Origin: Buchananella hordeovulneris
Lineage (GTDB): Bacteria; Actinomycetota; Actinomycetes; Actinomycetales; Actinomycetaceae
NCBI RefSeq assembly: GCF_001907235.1
Contig: NZ_MQVS01000015.1
Location: forward strand, 1 to 45,064
DNA: 45,064 bases
Reading direction: 5' to 3'
Positions 26,159 to 35,152 of this stretch are shown piece by piece. The position numbers and the translations under genes were made by a program. Every line of letters starts with the position of its first letter. The stretch's first letter is position 1. Under the pieces are notes generated by a model. That model saw nothing but the letters and a program-made list of their open reading frames with translations. It was not told the origin of the DNA and made no database searches.

Positions 26159-26477
26159 CGGCCTCCTCCCACGGGTGTCGTGGCGCGCGGGTTAATCTCG
26201 GCACCCCGTCTTGGGGCCGGGCTCTTTGCTCGTCCCATACGCCAGTTTCTAGCAGAATCATCCCGCCGCCGACGCCGACGCCCGCAGCCTGCGGATCCGC
26301 CGCGAGCGCTGGCCCCCTGTGCCCGCGCTGCACAGCCCCTCCTCTGCGCCCACCCAGGTTTCCCGCCCCGACACAGCGGCCGCGTCCCGGGGCAGCCGCC
26401 AGTCCAGAAAGACCGCTGGGCTGCGCACCGGCCGCGTCCCGGGGTGGCCACCGAATGTTGGCGGTAGGGGGCACAAT
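26159..26477. other. Divergent promoter region, no gene seen
   Basis: This 319-base gap separates the pentapeptide-repeat gene and the DUF5682 gene, so it must hold both promoters. A 15-base direct repeat GGCCGCGTCCCGGGG occurs at 26378-26392 and 26430-26444, the second ending 33 bases before the DUF5682 start. It could be an operator pair. No RNA gene is evident. Confidence 0.45.
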
Positions 26478-28739
26478 GTGCGGGTGGTTGAGTTCTTTGG
26501 AGTGCGGCACCATTCGCCGAGCGCTGCCCGGTTGGTGGCCGAGAGGATCGCGCAGTCCCCGCCTGCGGCGGTCCTCATTGAGGGCCCCACCGAGTTCAAC
26601 CCGCACCTGGAGGAGCTGTTCCTGGACCACGAGTTGCCGGTGATGCTCTACTCGTGGGCGCCGCTCAATCCGGATGCCCCCGAGGGCTCTGCCGAGTGGG
26701 GGGCGCGGCGCGGCAGTTTCTATCCGCTCACGCAGTACTGCCCCGAGTGGACGGCTTTGCGGGCCGCACACACTGCCGGGGTGCCGGTGGAGTTCATGGA
26801 TTTGCCGTGGTTGGCGTTCGCGCAGACGGCCCGCGCCGAGAACCGCTACGCAGAGGCGGCGCCCGACGAATCCGTGGCCGCCGCCCTGGATACGTTGCTG
26901 CACGAGTTCGGGGTCGATGATCTGGCGGCCCTCTCGGACGAACTGTTCGACATTGATCCGCACTTGGACTTGCAGACCTACCAGTTGCGCGCGGGCCTGC
27001 TCGGTTCGGTGCTGCGCGGCCCGGCCGATGCGGAAACCGAGGCCCGCGAGGCTCACATGGCGGCCCGCATCGTCGAGGCCACGGACCGTTTCGGCCCCGA
27101 CATTCTGGTGGTGTGCGGGGCGGCGCACATTGACGGCCTGCGCGCGCGCCTGGCCCGCTCGCCGGAGCCGGTGGCGCCTTGGTATCCCCCGAACGACGAC
27201 GAGCGGTACGGCATCGCGTTGACGCCGACGTCGTACGCCGCCTTGGATGCGTTGGAGGGCTACGACGCTGGCCAACCTCACCCCGGGTTCTATGACGAGC
27301 TGTTCACCGATCGGGCCACCGGGCGGCACAACACGGCCGAGCGGCTGCTGGGCCGCGTGGTGGCCGGGCTGCGCCGCAAGAAGCAGCACATCTCGTCGGC
27401 GGATCTGATCGCGGTGCGGGCTACGGCCGGGGCGCTGGCGCAGCTGCGCAATCACCCCCAGGTGTGGCGCACCGATCTGGTCGAGGCCATCGCCACGGCT
27501 CTGGTGAAGGACGATTCCGGCAGCGAGCATCCGCTGCTGCGGCAGGTGCAGTATCTGCTGCGCGGCGACAAGGTCGGCAAGTTGGCGGCCGGGACCCGCC
27601 AGCCGCCCCTGACGGTGGAGCTGCGCACCTCCCTGGACGCCCTGGAGCTGACGCCCACGCCGCAGGGACGGCAGGAGTTGGCGGACTTGGCTACCGACGT
27701 GGGCCTGGCCCGCTCCCGCCTGGCCCACAGCCTGGTGGAGCTGCAGGTGCCCGGTTTCGCGCTGACGGCGTCGGCCGACGAAGACGGCGTGGAACGTTGG
27801 CAGGTGCGGTGGTCGCCGTCCTTCGAGGGGGCACTCGTGGAGGCGGCCCGCTACGGCGGCACGCGGGAGCAGGCGGTGACGGCGCGGCTGCTGGAGCGGG
27901 CGGCGGGCGTCGTCGACGATCCGCAGGCCGCCGCCGAGCTGGTGCTGGATGCGGCCCTGTGCGGGGTGGCCCAGCTGTCTACGAGCCTGCAGGCCCGCAC
28001 CGAGACGCTGCTGGCGGCGTCGCTGAGCGTGCGGTCTGTGGCGGCGGCCGTGGCGGTGCTGATGCGGCTGTACCGCTACGACCCGATCCTGCGCGCCACT
28101 GGGCGGGCGGACCTCGGTCGCCTGGTGGCTACCGGGTTTGACCGGGGGGTGCGGCTGCTGGAGCGGCTGCAGCCGGTGCCGGAGGGCCCCGACCTGGAGG
28201 GTTTCATCACCGCGCTCCGGCAGCTGACGGACACCGCCGAGCGGGTGGGTAGCGAGCTGGGGCTGGACCGGGAGGGCTTCCACACGGCGCTCAGCGTGGT
28301 GGTGGGCGACGACCGCCAGGCCCCGACCGTGCGCGGCGCGGCCCTGGGGGCGCAGTGGCTGGCGGCCATGCGACCGGAGGAGGAGATCGCCGAACTGCTC
28401 GGGGTTATCGCGGTGCCGAGCCAGCTGGGGGACTTCGTGGCGGGGCTGCTGGGGGTGGCGCGGGAGGCGGCGCTGCGCCAACCGACCGCCATGCAGCGCC
28501 TGGACGAGCTGCTGACCGCGCTGTCTAGTGACGAGTTTTTCGATGCCTTGCCGGGCCTGCGGCGCGCGTTCAGCCGGTACACGCCGCGAGAACGCGCCCA
28601 GGTGGCTGACATCGTGTTGGGGGAAGACGCCAACGCGTGGGCGCTGTCGTTTGCGGGCAGTGTCGAGGACGCGGCGGAGATCGCGCATTTTGAGGCCGCC
28701 TTGGCGGGGGCGTTAGAGAAGTTCTTGGGAGTGAAGTGA
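26478..28739 (+). CDS. DUF5682 protein, YehM-like subunit of a MoxR/VWA-type system
   Basis: A 753-residue protein from GTG 26478 with AGGGGG seven bases upstream. The N-terminal opening VEFFGVRHHSPSAARL, the ILIEGP-like block AAVLIEGPTEFNP and FMDLPWLAFAQ are the hallmarks of DUF5682 (E. coli YehM family). VVCGAAHIDGLRARL and EEEIAELLGVIAV follow. The N-terminal part resembles the TraB/PrgY-like fold with conserved His and Glu residues. Its stop overlaps the ATG of the VWA gene by one base (TGATG). In E. coli the order is yehL (AAA+), yehM, yehP (VWA), yehQ (SWIM); here the AAA+ gene is missing upstream. The biochemical role is unknown. Confidence 0.85.
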   Translation: MRVVEFFGVRHHSPSAARLVAERIAQSPPAAVLIEGPTEFNPHLEELFLDHELPVMLYSWAPLNPDAPEGSAEWGARRGSFYPLTQYCPEWTALRAAHTAGVPVEFMDLPWLAFAQTARAENRYAEAAPDESVAAALDTLLHEFGVDDLAALSDELFDIDPHLDLQTYQLRAGLLGSVLRGPADAETEAREAHMAARIVEATDRFGPDILVVCGAAHIDGLRARLARSPEPVAPWYPPNDDERYGIALTPTSYAALDALEGYDAGQPHPGFYDELFTDRATGRHNTAERLLGRVVAGLRRKKQHISSADLIAVRATAGALAQLRNHPQVWRTDLVEAIATALVKDDSGSEHPLLRQVQYLLRGDKVGKLAAGTRQPPLTVELRTSLDALELTPTPQGRQELADLATDVGLARSRLAHSLVELQVPGFALTASADEDGVERWQVRWSPSFEGALVEAARYGGTREQAVTARLLERAAGVVDDPQAAAELVLDAALCGVAQLSTSLQARTETLLAASLSVRSVAAAVAVLMRLYRYDPILRATGRADLGRLVATGFDRGVRLLERLQPVPEGPDLEGFITALRQLTDTAERVGSELGLDREGFHTALSVVVGDDRQAPTVRGAALGAQWLAAMRPEEEIAELLGVIAVPSQLGDFVAGLLGVAREAALRQPTAMQRLDELLTALSSDEFFDALPGLRRAFSRYTPRERAQVADIVLGEDANAWALSFAGSVEDAAEIAHFEAALAGALEKFLGVK

Positions 28740-29833
28740 TGGACGAGCGCTTTACCCGGTGGCGCCTGGTGTTGGGCCACGGCTCGGAAAAACTCGGGGA
28801 GCTGGAGGAGGAGGATGCGGCGCGCGCGGGCGCGCTGGCCTATCTGTACGACCGCGAGGGCACGGGCGGCCGGGCGGGCGGCAGCGGGGCGTCGGCGCTC
28901 ACTGTGCCGGACTGGATCAATCAGATCCACGAGCTGTTCCCGCGCCGGGTGGTGCGCACGATCGAGTCCGACGCCCTGGACCGGTACGGCATGATCGAGC
29001 TGGTGACCAACAAGGAGCTGTTGGAACGCGTCGAGCCGTCCGAGCAGCTGTTGCAGGCCGTGTTGAAGACTAAGCATCTGATGAGCGACGACGTGCTGGC
29101 CGCGGCCCGGCAGATCGTGCGCCGGGTGGTGGAGCAGCTGGTGGCCAAGCTCAAGCCCCGCATCAAGCGGACTTTGACGGGCCGCAAGGATCCGTTCCGT
29201 CGCAGTTTTTTCAAGGTGGCGGCCAACTTTGACCCTAAGCGCACCGTGCGGGCGAACCTCAAGAACTACGACGCGGCCACCGGCCAGCTGGTGATCTCGG
29301 AGCCGATCTTTGTCTCGCGGACGCGCCGCCACTCAGATAAGTGGCAGTTCGTGGTGTTGGTGGACCAGTCCGGGTCGATGGCGGACTCGCTGATTCACTC
29401 GGCGGTGACGGCCTCGATCTTCCACTCGATGCCCGCCTTGCGCACCCACCTGATCGCCTTCGACACGGCCGTGGTTGACCTGACTTCCAACATTCAGGAT
29501 CCGGTGGAGACGTTGATGAAGGTGCAGCTGGGGGGCGGGACCGATATCGCCAAGGCGGTGCGGTACGCCGAGCAGCTGCTGGAGGTGCCGCGGCGCTCCA
29601 TCGTGGTGATCATTACCGACCTGTTCGAGGGCGGTAACGTCACCGCGCTGCGCCAAACCGTTAAGCGACTGATTGGGGCCGGGGCGCGGGTGTTGATCCT
29701 GGGGGCGCTGACGACGTCGGGCTACGAGTCTTTCGACGAGCGGCTGGGGGCACAACTGGCCAGCTACGGGGCATTCGTGGGTGTGATGACGCCGCACGAG
29801 TTGGCCGACTGGGTGGCGGAGGTGATCGCGTGA
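28739..29833 (+). CDS. VWA-domain protein, YehP-like
   Basis: A 364-residue protein. The C-terminal von Willebrand A domain (about 203-364) has a complete metal-ion-dependent adhesion site: DQSGS, with Thr of GGGTD and Asp of IITDLFEGG (numbered from the GTG at 28736: D210, S212, S214, T269, D295). The N-terminal 190 residues are helical. VWA proteins of this type work with MoxR AAA+ ATPases as chelatase-like or chaperone pairs. I prefer ATG 28739, overlapping the DUF5682 stop; the GTG one codon earlier is in frame. The 3' end overlaps the SWIM gene by four bases (GTGA), so all three are translationally coupled. Confidence 0.88.
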   Translation: MDERFTRWRLVLGHGSEKLGELEEEDAARAGALAYLYDREGTGGRAGGSGASALTVPDWINQIHELFPRRVVRTIESDALDRYGMIELVTNKELLERVEPSEQLLQAVLKTKHLMSDDVLAAARQIVRRVVEQLVAKLKPRIKRTLTGRKDPFRRSFFKVAANFDPKRTVRANLKNYDAATGQLVISEPIFVSRTRRHSDKWQFVVLVDQSGSMADSLIHSAVTASIFHSMPALRTHLIAFDTAVVDLTSNIQDPVETLMKVQLGGGTDIAKAVRYAEQLLEVPRRSIVVIITDLFEGGNVTALRQTVKRLIGAGARVLILGALTTSGYESFDERLGAQLASYGAFVGVMTPHELADWVAEVIA

Positions 29834-32007
29834 CCCGCAGCGACCTGTTGGCCCTGACTGACTTGGTGTTAGAGGACCTGACGAACAAGGGCACGGTGCG
29901 GCGGGCCCGCAAGGAGCTGGCCGGCACCACGTTCACGCTCACCACGGCCGCCGACGGCACCATCACGGTGAACAGCGACGACGGGGTGCAGTGCATCCTG
30001 GCGGCCGACCGGCCGTTCGCGGACTGGCAGTGCACCTGTCTAGCGACCTACAAGTGCCGCCACATTGTGCGTGCGATCCTGCACTACCAGGAGTTGGCGG
30101 CCACCGCAGGCGGGGCGGACGCGGGCGAGGTGGCGCCGAGCGGCGCGGGCGACGTCGGCGGCGCCGGGAGCCACGAAGGCGCGGCGGGCACGGTGGCGGC
30201 GGGCGCGACGGGTGAGCCCGATGGGGCCGCGGCGGCCCCCGCCCCAGGCCCCGGGACGACGGGCACCGCGCCGGGCGAGAGCCACGAAGGCACGGCGACG
30301 CCGAGCGGCGGGGGTGGCGTCGGCGGCGGGATGCATACAGACGAGGCCGAGGCCTTCGACCCGGCGACCATGACTGAGGAACAGCTGGCGACGTTCTTGA
30401 AGCCCACCCAGCTGCGGCAGGCCGCCCGGTGGGCGGCGCGCGGGGTCTTGGCGCACGTGGGCACGATGCGGGGCATCACGGTGGTGCGCGTGCACCACCC
30501 GGTGCCGGTGTCGGTGCGGTTCCTGGCGGGCGCGAACCTGAACTACGTGCGTTGCACCTGCCAGGACCCGGACCCGTGCGCGCACGTGGCTTTGGCGGTG
30601 ACGGCAGCGGGCGGGCAGCTGTATGCCGCGTCGGGGCTGCGGTCCGTGCCGGGGGATCAGTGGGAGCCGGACCGCCAGGTGCTCGACGCGCTGGAGGGGG
30701 TGTTGGCGGAGCTGTTCACGATCGGGGCGGAGTCGGCATACCGCAACTTGCGGGGCGTGTGGCGGCGCCACAGCACCCAGGCGCGGGCCGCCGAGCTGCA
30801 CCACCTGGCGGACCTCGTCGACGAGCTGCTCGACGAGTTGGAACGGTACGACTCGCGTCATCACGACTTCACGCCGTCACGGCTGGTGAGTTTGGCTGGC
30901 GAGCTGGCGGCCCGGTGTGCCTCGCTGCGCAACCCGGCCGCCACGCGGATTCCGGACCGGCTCGTGGCCGGCTCTCCGGCGGCCGAGACGCGGGTGGGCA
31001 AAGCCCGCCTGATTGGCATGGGCACCGAGCTGGTGGAGGTGGACGAGGATTGCCGCCTGGTGGCCTACCTGGTTGATGCGCGCTCTGGTGCCCCCCTGCG
31101 GGTAACTAAACGGGTGACGGACCCGGACGGGACGGAGGCCTCCCGCCTGGCGAACTCGCTGGTGGCGGGCATTTCGATTAAGCAGTGGGGCGGCGGCCAG
31201 GTGATGACGGTGGGCGGCCGCATGTTCGGGCACGGCGACTTCGCGCACACTAACCGCTCCGCGGTTGGGATGCCCGCCGGGGCGTTGGACCAGTTGGCGG
31301 CCCCGTTCCGCGTGGAGTCGATTGAGGAACTGGCGGCGCACCAGACCCGGCTACCTCCCGTGTTGGACGACCGGGCGGCGGGCGCGGACCTGGCCGCCTG
31401 CCGGGCGACGTCGCTCACCGACGTCGGCTTCGACGCGGTGCTGGGCGCGGTGGTCGCCTGGTTCACGGACGCGCAGGGCGCGCCGTTCCGCCTGGTGTTG
31501 CGCACGACGCCGCGGCGTGCCGGGGCGGTGCGGGCCACCGTGGCGTGGCTGCGCAGTTGGGCGGAGTCCTTCCCGGCGGAGGCATACGTGTGTGGGCGGT
31601 GGCGGTGGCGCGGCAACAACGCCACCGTCGATCCCTTGCTGCTGGTGGGTGACGGCGTACCGTTTCAACCGCAGGTGGCCGACGCGGTCGACACGGCGCT
31701 TGAGGTGGCGGCCAGCGAACAGCAAGACGAACTGACCTCGCCGGGGGCGCTCCTGCTGGAGTTAGATGACCGTTTAGGCGAGCTGCTGGTGGCGGGCGTG
31801 GACCGGCTTGAGCGTGATACCCGCGCCTGGCACGACTTCGCGGCCCGGGCCCGCCGGGCAGGCTCCAGCCTGGTGGCCGACGCCGTCGAAAAGTTCGTGG
31901 CGAGCATCGACCAGACGCAGGGCAGCGCCGCAGACAGAACCGAGACTGTTGGCCACCTGGCCCGCCAGCTCCTGCTGCTCACCGCCCTGGGGCACCCCCT
32001 GGCGTGA
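29830..32007 (+). CDS. SWIM zinc-finger protein, YehQ-like
   Basis: A 725-residue protein with two SWIM-type zinc sites: CTCLATYKCRH (Cys68, Cys70, Cys76, His78) and CTCQDPDPCAH (Cys242, Cys244, Cys250, His252). SWIM domains bind nucleic acid or protein. Between them, residues 95-170 are Ala/Gly/Glu-rich low-complexity sequence with a repeated short block (SHEGAAGT and SHEGTAT), probably a flexible linker. The remainder is unlike anything I can name beyond the YehQ family. The start is GTG 29830, inside the end of the VWA gene. It is the last gene of the trio; strong hairpins follow. Confidence 0.85.
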   Translation: MTRSDLLALTDLVLEDLTNKGTVRRARKELAGTTFTLTTAADGTITVNSDDGVQCILAADRPFADWQCTCLATYKCRHIVRAILHYQELAATAGGADAGEVAPSGAGDVGGAGSHEGAAGTVAAGATGEPDGAAAAPAPGPGTTGTAPGESHEGTATPSGGGGVGGGMHTDEAEAFDPATMTEEQLATFLKPTQLRQAARWAARGVLAHVGTMRGITVVRVHHPVPVSVRFLAGANLNYVRCTCQDPDPCAHVALAVTAAGGQLYAASGLRSVPGDQWEPDRQVLDALEGVLAELFTIGAESAYRNLRGVWRRHSTQARAAELHHLADLVDELLDELERYDSRHHDFTPSRLVSLAGELAARCASLRNPAATRIPDRLVAGSPAAETRVGKARLIGMGTELVEVDEDCRLVAYLVDARSGAPLRVTKRVTDPDGTEASRLANSLVAGISIKQWGGGQVMTVGGRMFGHGDFAHTNRSAVGMPAGALDQLAAPFRVESIEELAAHQTRLPPVLDDRAAGADLAACRATSLTDVGFDAVLGAVVAWFTDAQGAPFRLVLRTTPRRAGAVRATVAWLRSWAESFPAEAYVCGRWRWRGNNATVDPLLLVGDGVPFQPQVADAVDTALEVAASEQQDELTSPGALLLELDDRLGELLVAGVDRLERDTRAWHDFAARARRAGSSLVADAVEKFVASIDQTQGSAADRTETVGHLARQLLLLTALGHPLA

Positions 32008-32051
32008 TGCGGGGGGTGCCCTGGGGCGCGGTGGCTGCTGCACCCCACCGC
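31991..32051 (+). terminator. Two successive hairpins at the end of the DUF5682-VWA-SWIM operon
   Basis: A nine-base-pair stem GGCACCCCC / GGGGGTGCC (31991-31999 with 32012-32020) holds the SWIM stop codon in its loop. A second stem GCGGTGG / CCACCGC (32028-32034 with 32045-32051) follows at once. Together they probably end the operon transcript. Confidence 0.55.
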
Positions 32052-32143
32052 CAGTACAGACATCAGCTACTAAAAAGTCCTTTGCCGACGGATACACATC
32101 CAAAACATGTTTTTGACATCACGCGCCATCTCAGGAGACCAAA

Positions 32144-32170
32144 GACTTAAGCACCCACAATACTTAAGTC
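32144..32170 (-). terminator. Palindromic hairpin after the AT-rich orphan gene
   Basis: GACTTAAG and CTTAAGTC pair perfectly around 11 bases, 24 bases beyond the stop of the minus-strand gene at 32194. On that strand it is followed by TTTGG, so it can serve as that gene's terminator. Confidence 0.5.
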
Positions 32171-32193
32171 CTCGCCTCTAAAGATCCCTCTCT

Positions 32194-33660
32194 TTAAATC
32201 GGGTCGTCTGGTCGCGGACCCTTCTCCTTGAAGTCACCAATCGCCTCTTCGAGTGTCACTTTCAAATCGTCATACTTTTCTTGCTGTTGCTCTTCGGTTC
32301 GCCGAAATTCTCGCGATACAGCAAGAAGCATTTTACTGCCACTCTCCATTTCATCACCAAACTCCTTTGCATAGTCCAAAATAATACCCGCAACTTCTGA
32401 AAATTTATGCGCTGCACCATATTGCCCGAGTCCAATTCGGGCATCTCTAGCAATCGCACCATGAAAACCCAAGTCGATGCCAGTTGCGTACAAATTTTTA
32501 AAAGCTGCAGCTATGGGCGGCATATGAGACCTTGCCACCTTATCCATATGCTCACAGTCCGCATCTATGGTTTCGGGACTATATTCAGCAGATACATCCT
32601 TGCTTTCTCTAACCTGATCCAGGGTGATCGCTTGCACCGATATGTCATACCGGTCTACATTCATAGAAATGTAACTTGCCAGCTTATTCAGATACGTCTC
32701 ACACCCTTTCTCCACCTGCAGCACCTTATCGCTCAATTCCTGGAGGAGATCGACAAAAACACTTACGGTCTGCTCATATGAGCCGCCGCCCGAAACACTT
32801 ACACCCCCAGCCTCACCTATATGCTTGTCTGCATCAACAACCGCATCCCCAACGGCAATCAAATTACCGACATTCACATCAACAAAAAGCTTAAACGCCG
32901 CCCTCGCCAACTTTACCACACTAAGAAAAGCTTCGAGAGGGATGCTAACCGGAGATTGAGATTTGAATGCCTCCGTAACCTTACCTACAATTTCCGGCAA
33001 GGCCCTCCGCACGGCTACTACTGCCCCCTTTTCAGCGGCAATTACACAGCCACATGCCCCCAGGGCTGCGCAAATATTTTCAGCAACCACCTTTCCCCCC
33101 TCGACAAATTTGGTACGAAAAGCGGTACCCGACAAACCCAGCCAAGGCCTCTCAGTATTTTTCATCGAATCAAAATCGGACCAAAATCGCGCCGCACTTA
33201 CAAACCCCACCCCCTCCGGGAAAGTTAGATCTATCTCGTCACCCGCACCACCTTCCGCCACACTAGATCCAGCGCCCGCCCCATTGGATACTCCATTCAT
33301 AAGCCCCGCAAACCGCGACAAGACCGCATCAACATCCGCCTCTTCGGGCATGCTCATCCAAGGCTTAAGAATCTCATCCATGCCATTTTTAATCTGCATA
33401 AACGCCTTAGAAAAATCAGAGTCTAGATACTCTCGAGCACCGACCACTCCCCCACTAAAATCAACCTTAAAACGCTCACCACCCCCCGAGGCCTCTTCGT
33501 CTGGCGCAAACACTTCATAATAACACCCCTCATAGTCATTCCCATCAAAATGCATATATACATCCCCTTGCCTGCCGTAATTCTGATCAGACATATACGC
33601 ATCAATTGCAGCTATCTTCAGCGCAGCAATGGCTTCCTTAGAGATCACAGGCTCGGACAT
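32194..33660 (-). CDS. AT-rich orphan, 488-residue largely helical protein
   Basis: I do not recognise the family. The start is ATG 33660 with GGGAGG about seven bases upstream. The protein has no signal peptide. The first 150 residues are acidic and Gly-rich. FWSDFDSMKN (159-168) is followed by RPWLGLSG with a Trp-X-Gly turn between helical stretches, reminiscent of WXG100/ESX proteins. Residues 195-265 contain hydrophobic Ala/Val helices. The C-terminal third is strongly helical and ends in a charged coiled-coil-like tail (FRRTEEQQQEKYDDLKVT). Base composition and codon use are far more AT-rich than those of either neighbour, a sign of recent transfer. A type VII secretion substrate or an immunity/toxin-related protein are possibilities only; the Trp-X-Gly could be chance. 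Confidence 0.6.
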   Translation of the reverse strand: MSEPVISKEAIAALKIAAIDAYMSDQNYGRQGDVYMHFDGNDYEGCYYEVFAPDEEASGGGERFKVDFSGGVVGAREYLDSDFSKAFMQIKNGMDEILKPWMSMPEEADVDAVLSRFAGLMNGVSNGAGAGSSVAEGGAGDEIDLTFPEGVGFVSAARFWSDFDSMKNTERPWLGLSGTAFRTKFVEGGKVVAENICAALGACGCVIAAEKGAVVAVRRALPEIVGKVTEAFKSQSPVSIPLEAFLSVVKLARAAFKLFVDVNVGNLIAVGDAVVDADKHIGEAGGVSVSGGGSYEQTVSVFVDLLQELSDKVLQVEKGCETYLNKLASYISMNVDRYDISVQAITLDQVRESKDVSAEYSPETIDADCEHMDKVARSHMPPIAAAFKNLYATGIDLGFHGAIARDARIGLGQYGAAHKFSEVAGIILDYAKEFGDEMESGSKMLLAVSREFRRTEEQQQEKYDDLKVTLEEAIGDFKEKGPRPDDPI

Positions 33661-33721
33661 AACAGGCCTCCCACATCGACAACATTAGTGACACTCGCCA
33701 CATTCTGCCAGAATCTTGACT

Positions 33722-35152
33722 TCAGTGGGGGCGTTTCGCTGTACCAATCTGCATCAGTCCTGGCACTTGCTCTAGCGCCTTCGCTCCCCCTTCCCCCACC
33801 CGCAGCACCACCGTCAGCCCGCCCTCGGGGTTGGCGCGCAGCTCCAGGGTGCCCTGGTGGGCGGTGGCCACGGCCTGGACGAGGGCGAGTCCGAGGCCGT
33901 GGCCGCGACCCCGCGTGGCGGCTCGGCCTGCTCCCCGCACGAACGGTTCGCACAGGGATTGCAGGTCGACCGCCGCGACGTGGGGTCCGGTGTTGCACAC
34001 CGTCACCTCTGCCGTCCCCGCCGTCACCAGCACCTGGCCGCCGGGTTCGTTGTGGATGATGCCGTTACGCACCAGATTGGACACGGCCTGGCGCAGCAAT
34101 ACCACATCCCCCTGCACCACCCGGCGCCCTGACTTAGCAAACGTATCGACTCCACCCTCAGCCGCCGCGGCGTCGTCGCCCCCAGCCAGTTGCACCGTCA
34201 CCTGGTGCTCGGCGGCCAGCGGCTCCAGGTCCGCACACACGTCGCCCGCCAGTTCGGCTAACTCCACCGGTTGGGTCTCCAACGTCCCAGCCTGGGCGGC
34301 CGCCAGGTCCAGCAACCCATCGATCGTTTCGGCCTCTGCCTGATTTACCTCCCGTACCCGCCGCAGCAGCGCCTTAGCGTCGCCCAGTGTCAGCTCTGGG
34401 TCGGCCAGCGCCACGTCGATCATGGTTTGGGTGGTGGCCACTGGGGTGCGCAGCTCGTGGGAAGCGTTGGCGGCGAAGCGTTGATGCACCGCGAACGATT
34501 CCTCCAGCGACCCCAACATGGAATCAAACGTGTCAGCAAGCTGCCGCACCTCGTCCCGCGGCCCACCCAGCGTCAAACGCTGCGACAGGTCACCGGCAGC
34601 CGCCCGCCGCGCGGCCGCACTCACCACTCCCAGCGGCCGCAACACCCGGCCCGCCACCAACCACCCTATTCCCGCCGAGACCACGGTCATCACCAGCAGC
34701 ACGCCCGCCGCCACGGTGGTCAGTCGCCACAGGAAAGCCGACCACAGCTCGTTTGCCCACGCATCTATCTCGGGCGGCACCTCCTGCGGCCACACCTCGA
34801 CGGCCTGCACCACCGTGTCAGATCCCAGTTCGCAAGGCAGGACCTCCAATAGTTCCAGCTCCTCCTGCCCCAGCACCGGATCGATCGCCTCTCCGCGGGC
34901 CACCACCCAAAGCACCAGTCCGATCATGGTTATCCCAAATAAGACGAACAGGATGCAGTACGACGCCGTCAGCTGCCACCGCAACGGCAGGCGCCGCCCG
35001 CGCGCCCCTAGCTCTCTGCGCCGCCGCCAAACCCGCCAAACCCACGCGCGCCGCCCCACTGACGGCCCCGCCGACGGTTTAGTTTCCCGCCCTTCCGACG
35101 GCCCCGCCTCCCGCTCCGCCGACGGCTCTGTCGGCTGCCCGGCGGGCCTCAC
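33722..35152 (-). CDS. Two-component sensor histidine kinase
   Basis: A 476-residue membrane kinase. Two helices (about 61-85 and 143-168) flank a short acidic sensing loop. Then come a HAMP region (GRVLRPLGVVSAAARRAAAG), the H-box FAANASHELRTPVATT with the phosphorylated His232, the N-box LVRNGIIHN and the G-box GRGHGLGLALVQA. The first 55 residues are a Glu/Pro/Arg-rich cytoplasmic tail. The start is GTG 35152, sharing four bases (GTGA) with the regulator's stop and with GGAGG four bases upstream; this is preferred to a longer frame from 35209. It probably senses the cell envelope, by analogy with its neighbours. The divergent lipoprotein-MacAB operon is the likely target. Confidence 0.9.
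   Translation of the reverse strand: MRPAGQPTEPSAEREAGPSEGRETKPSAGPSVGRRAWVWRVWRRRRELGARGRRLPLRWQLTASYCILFVLFGITMIGLVLWVVARGEAIDPVLGQEELELLEVLPCELGSDTVVQAVEVWPQEVPPEIDAWANELWSAFLWRLTTVAAGVLLVMTVVSAGIGWLVAGRVLRPLGVVSAAARRAAAGDLSQRLTLGGPRDEVRQLADTFDSMLGSLEESFAVHQRFAANASHELRTPVATTQTMIDVALADPELTLGDAKALLRRVREVNQAEAETIDGLLDLAAAQAGTLETQPVELAELAGDVCADLEPLAAEHQVTVQLAGGDDAAAAEGGVDTFAKSGRRVVQGDVVLLRQAVSNLVRNGIIHNEPGGQVLVTAGTAEVTVCNTGPHVAAVDLQSLCEPFVRGAGRAATRGRGHGLGLALVQAVATAHQGTLELRANPEGGLTVVLRVGEGGAKALEQVPGLMQIGTAKRPH

Noticed and set aside
25980-28688. A 900-codon minus-strand frame opposite the DUF5682 gene
   Set aside because: Its composition is dominated by Arg, Gln, His and Gly with no motifs, as expected for the complement of a high-GC gene. 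The plus-strand protein has family signatures.
33423-33605. Short frames on both strands inside the AT-rich orphan
   Set aside because: The 488-codon frame explains the region with a proper start and no internal signals for others.
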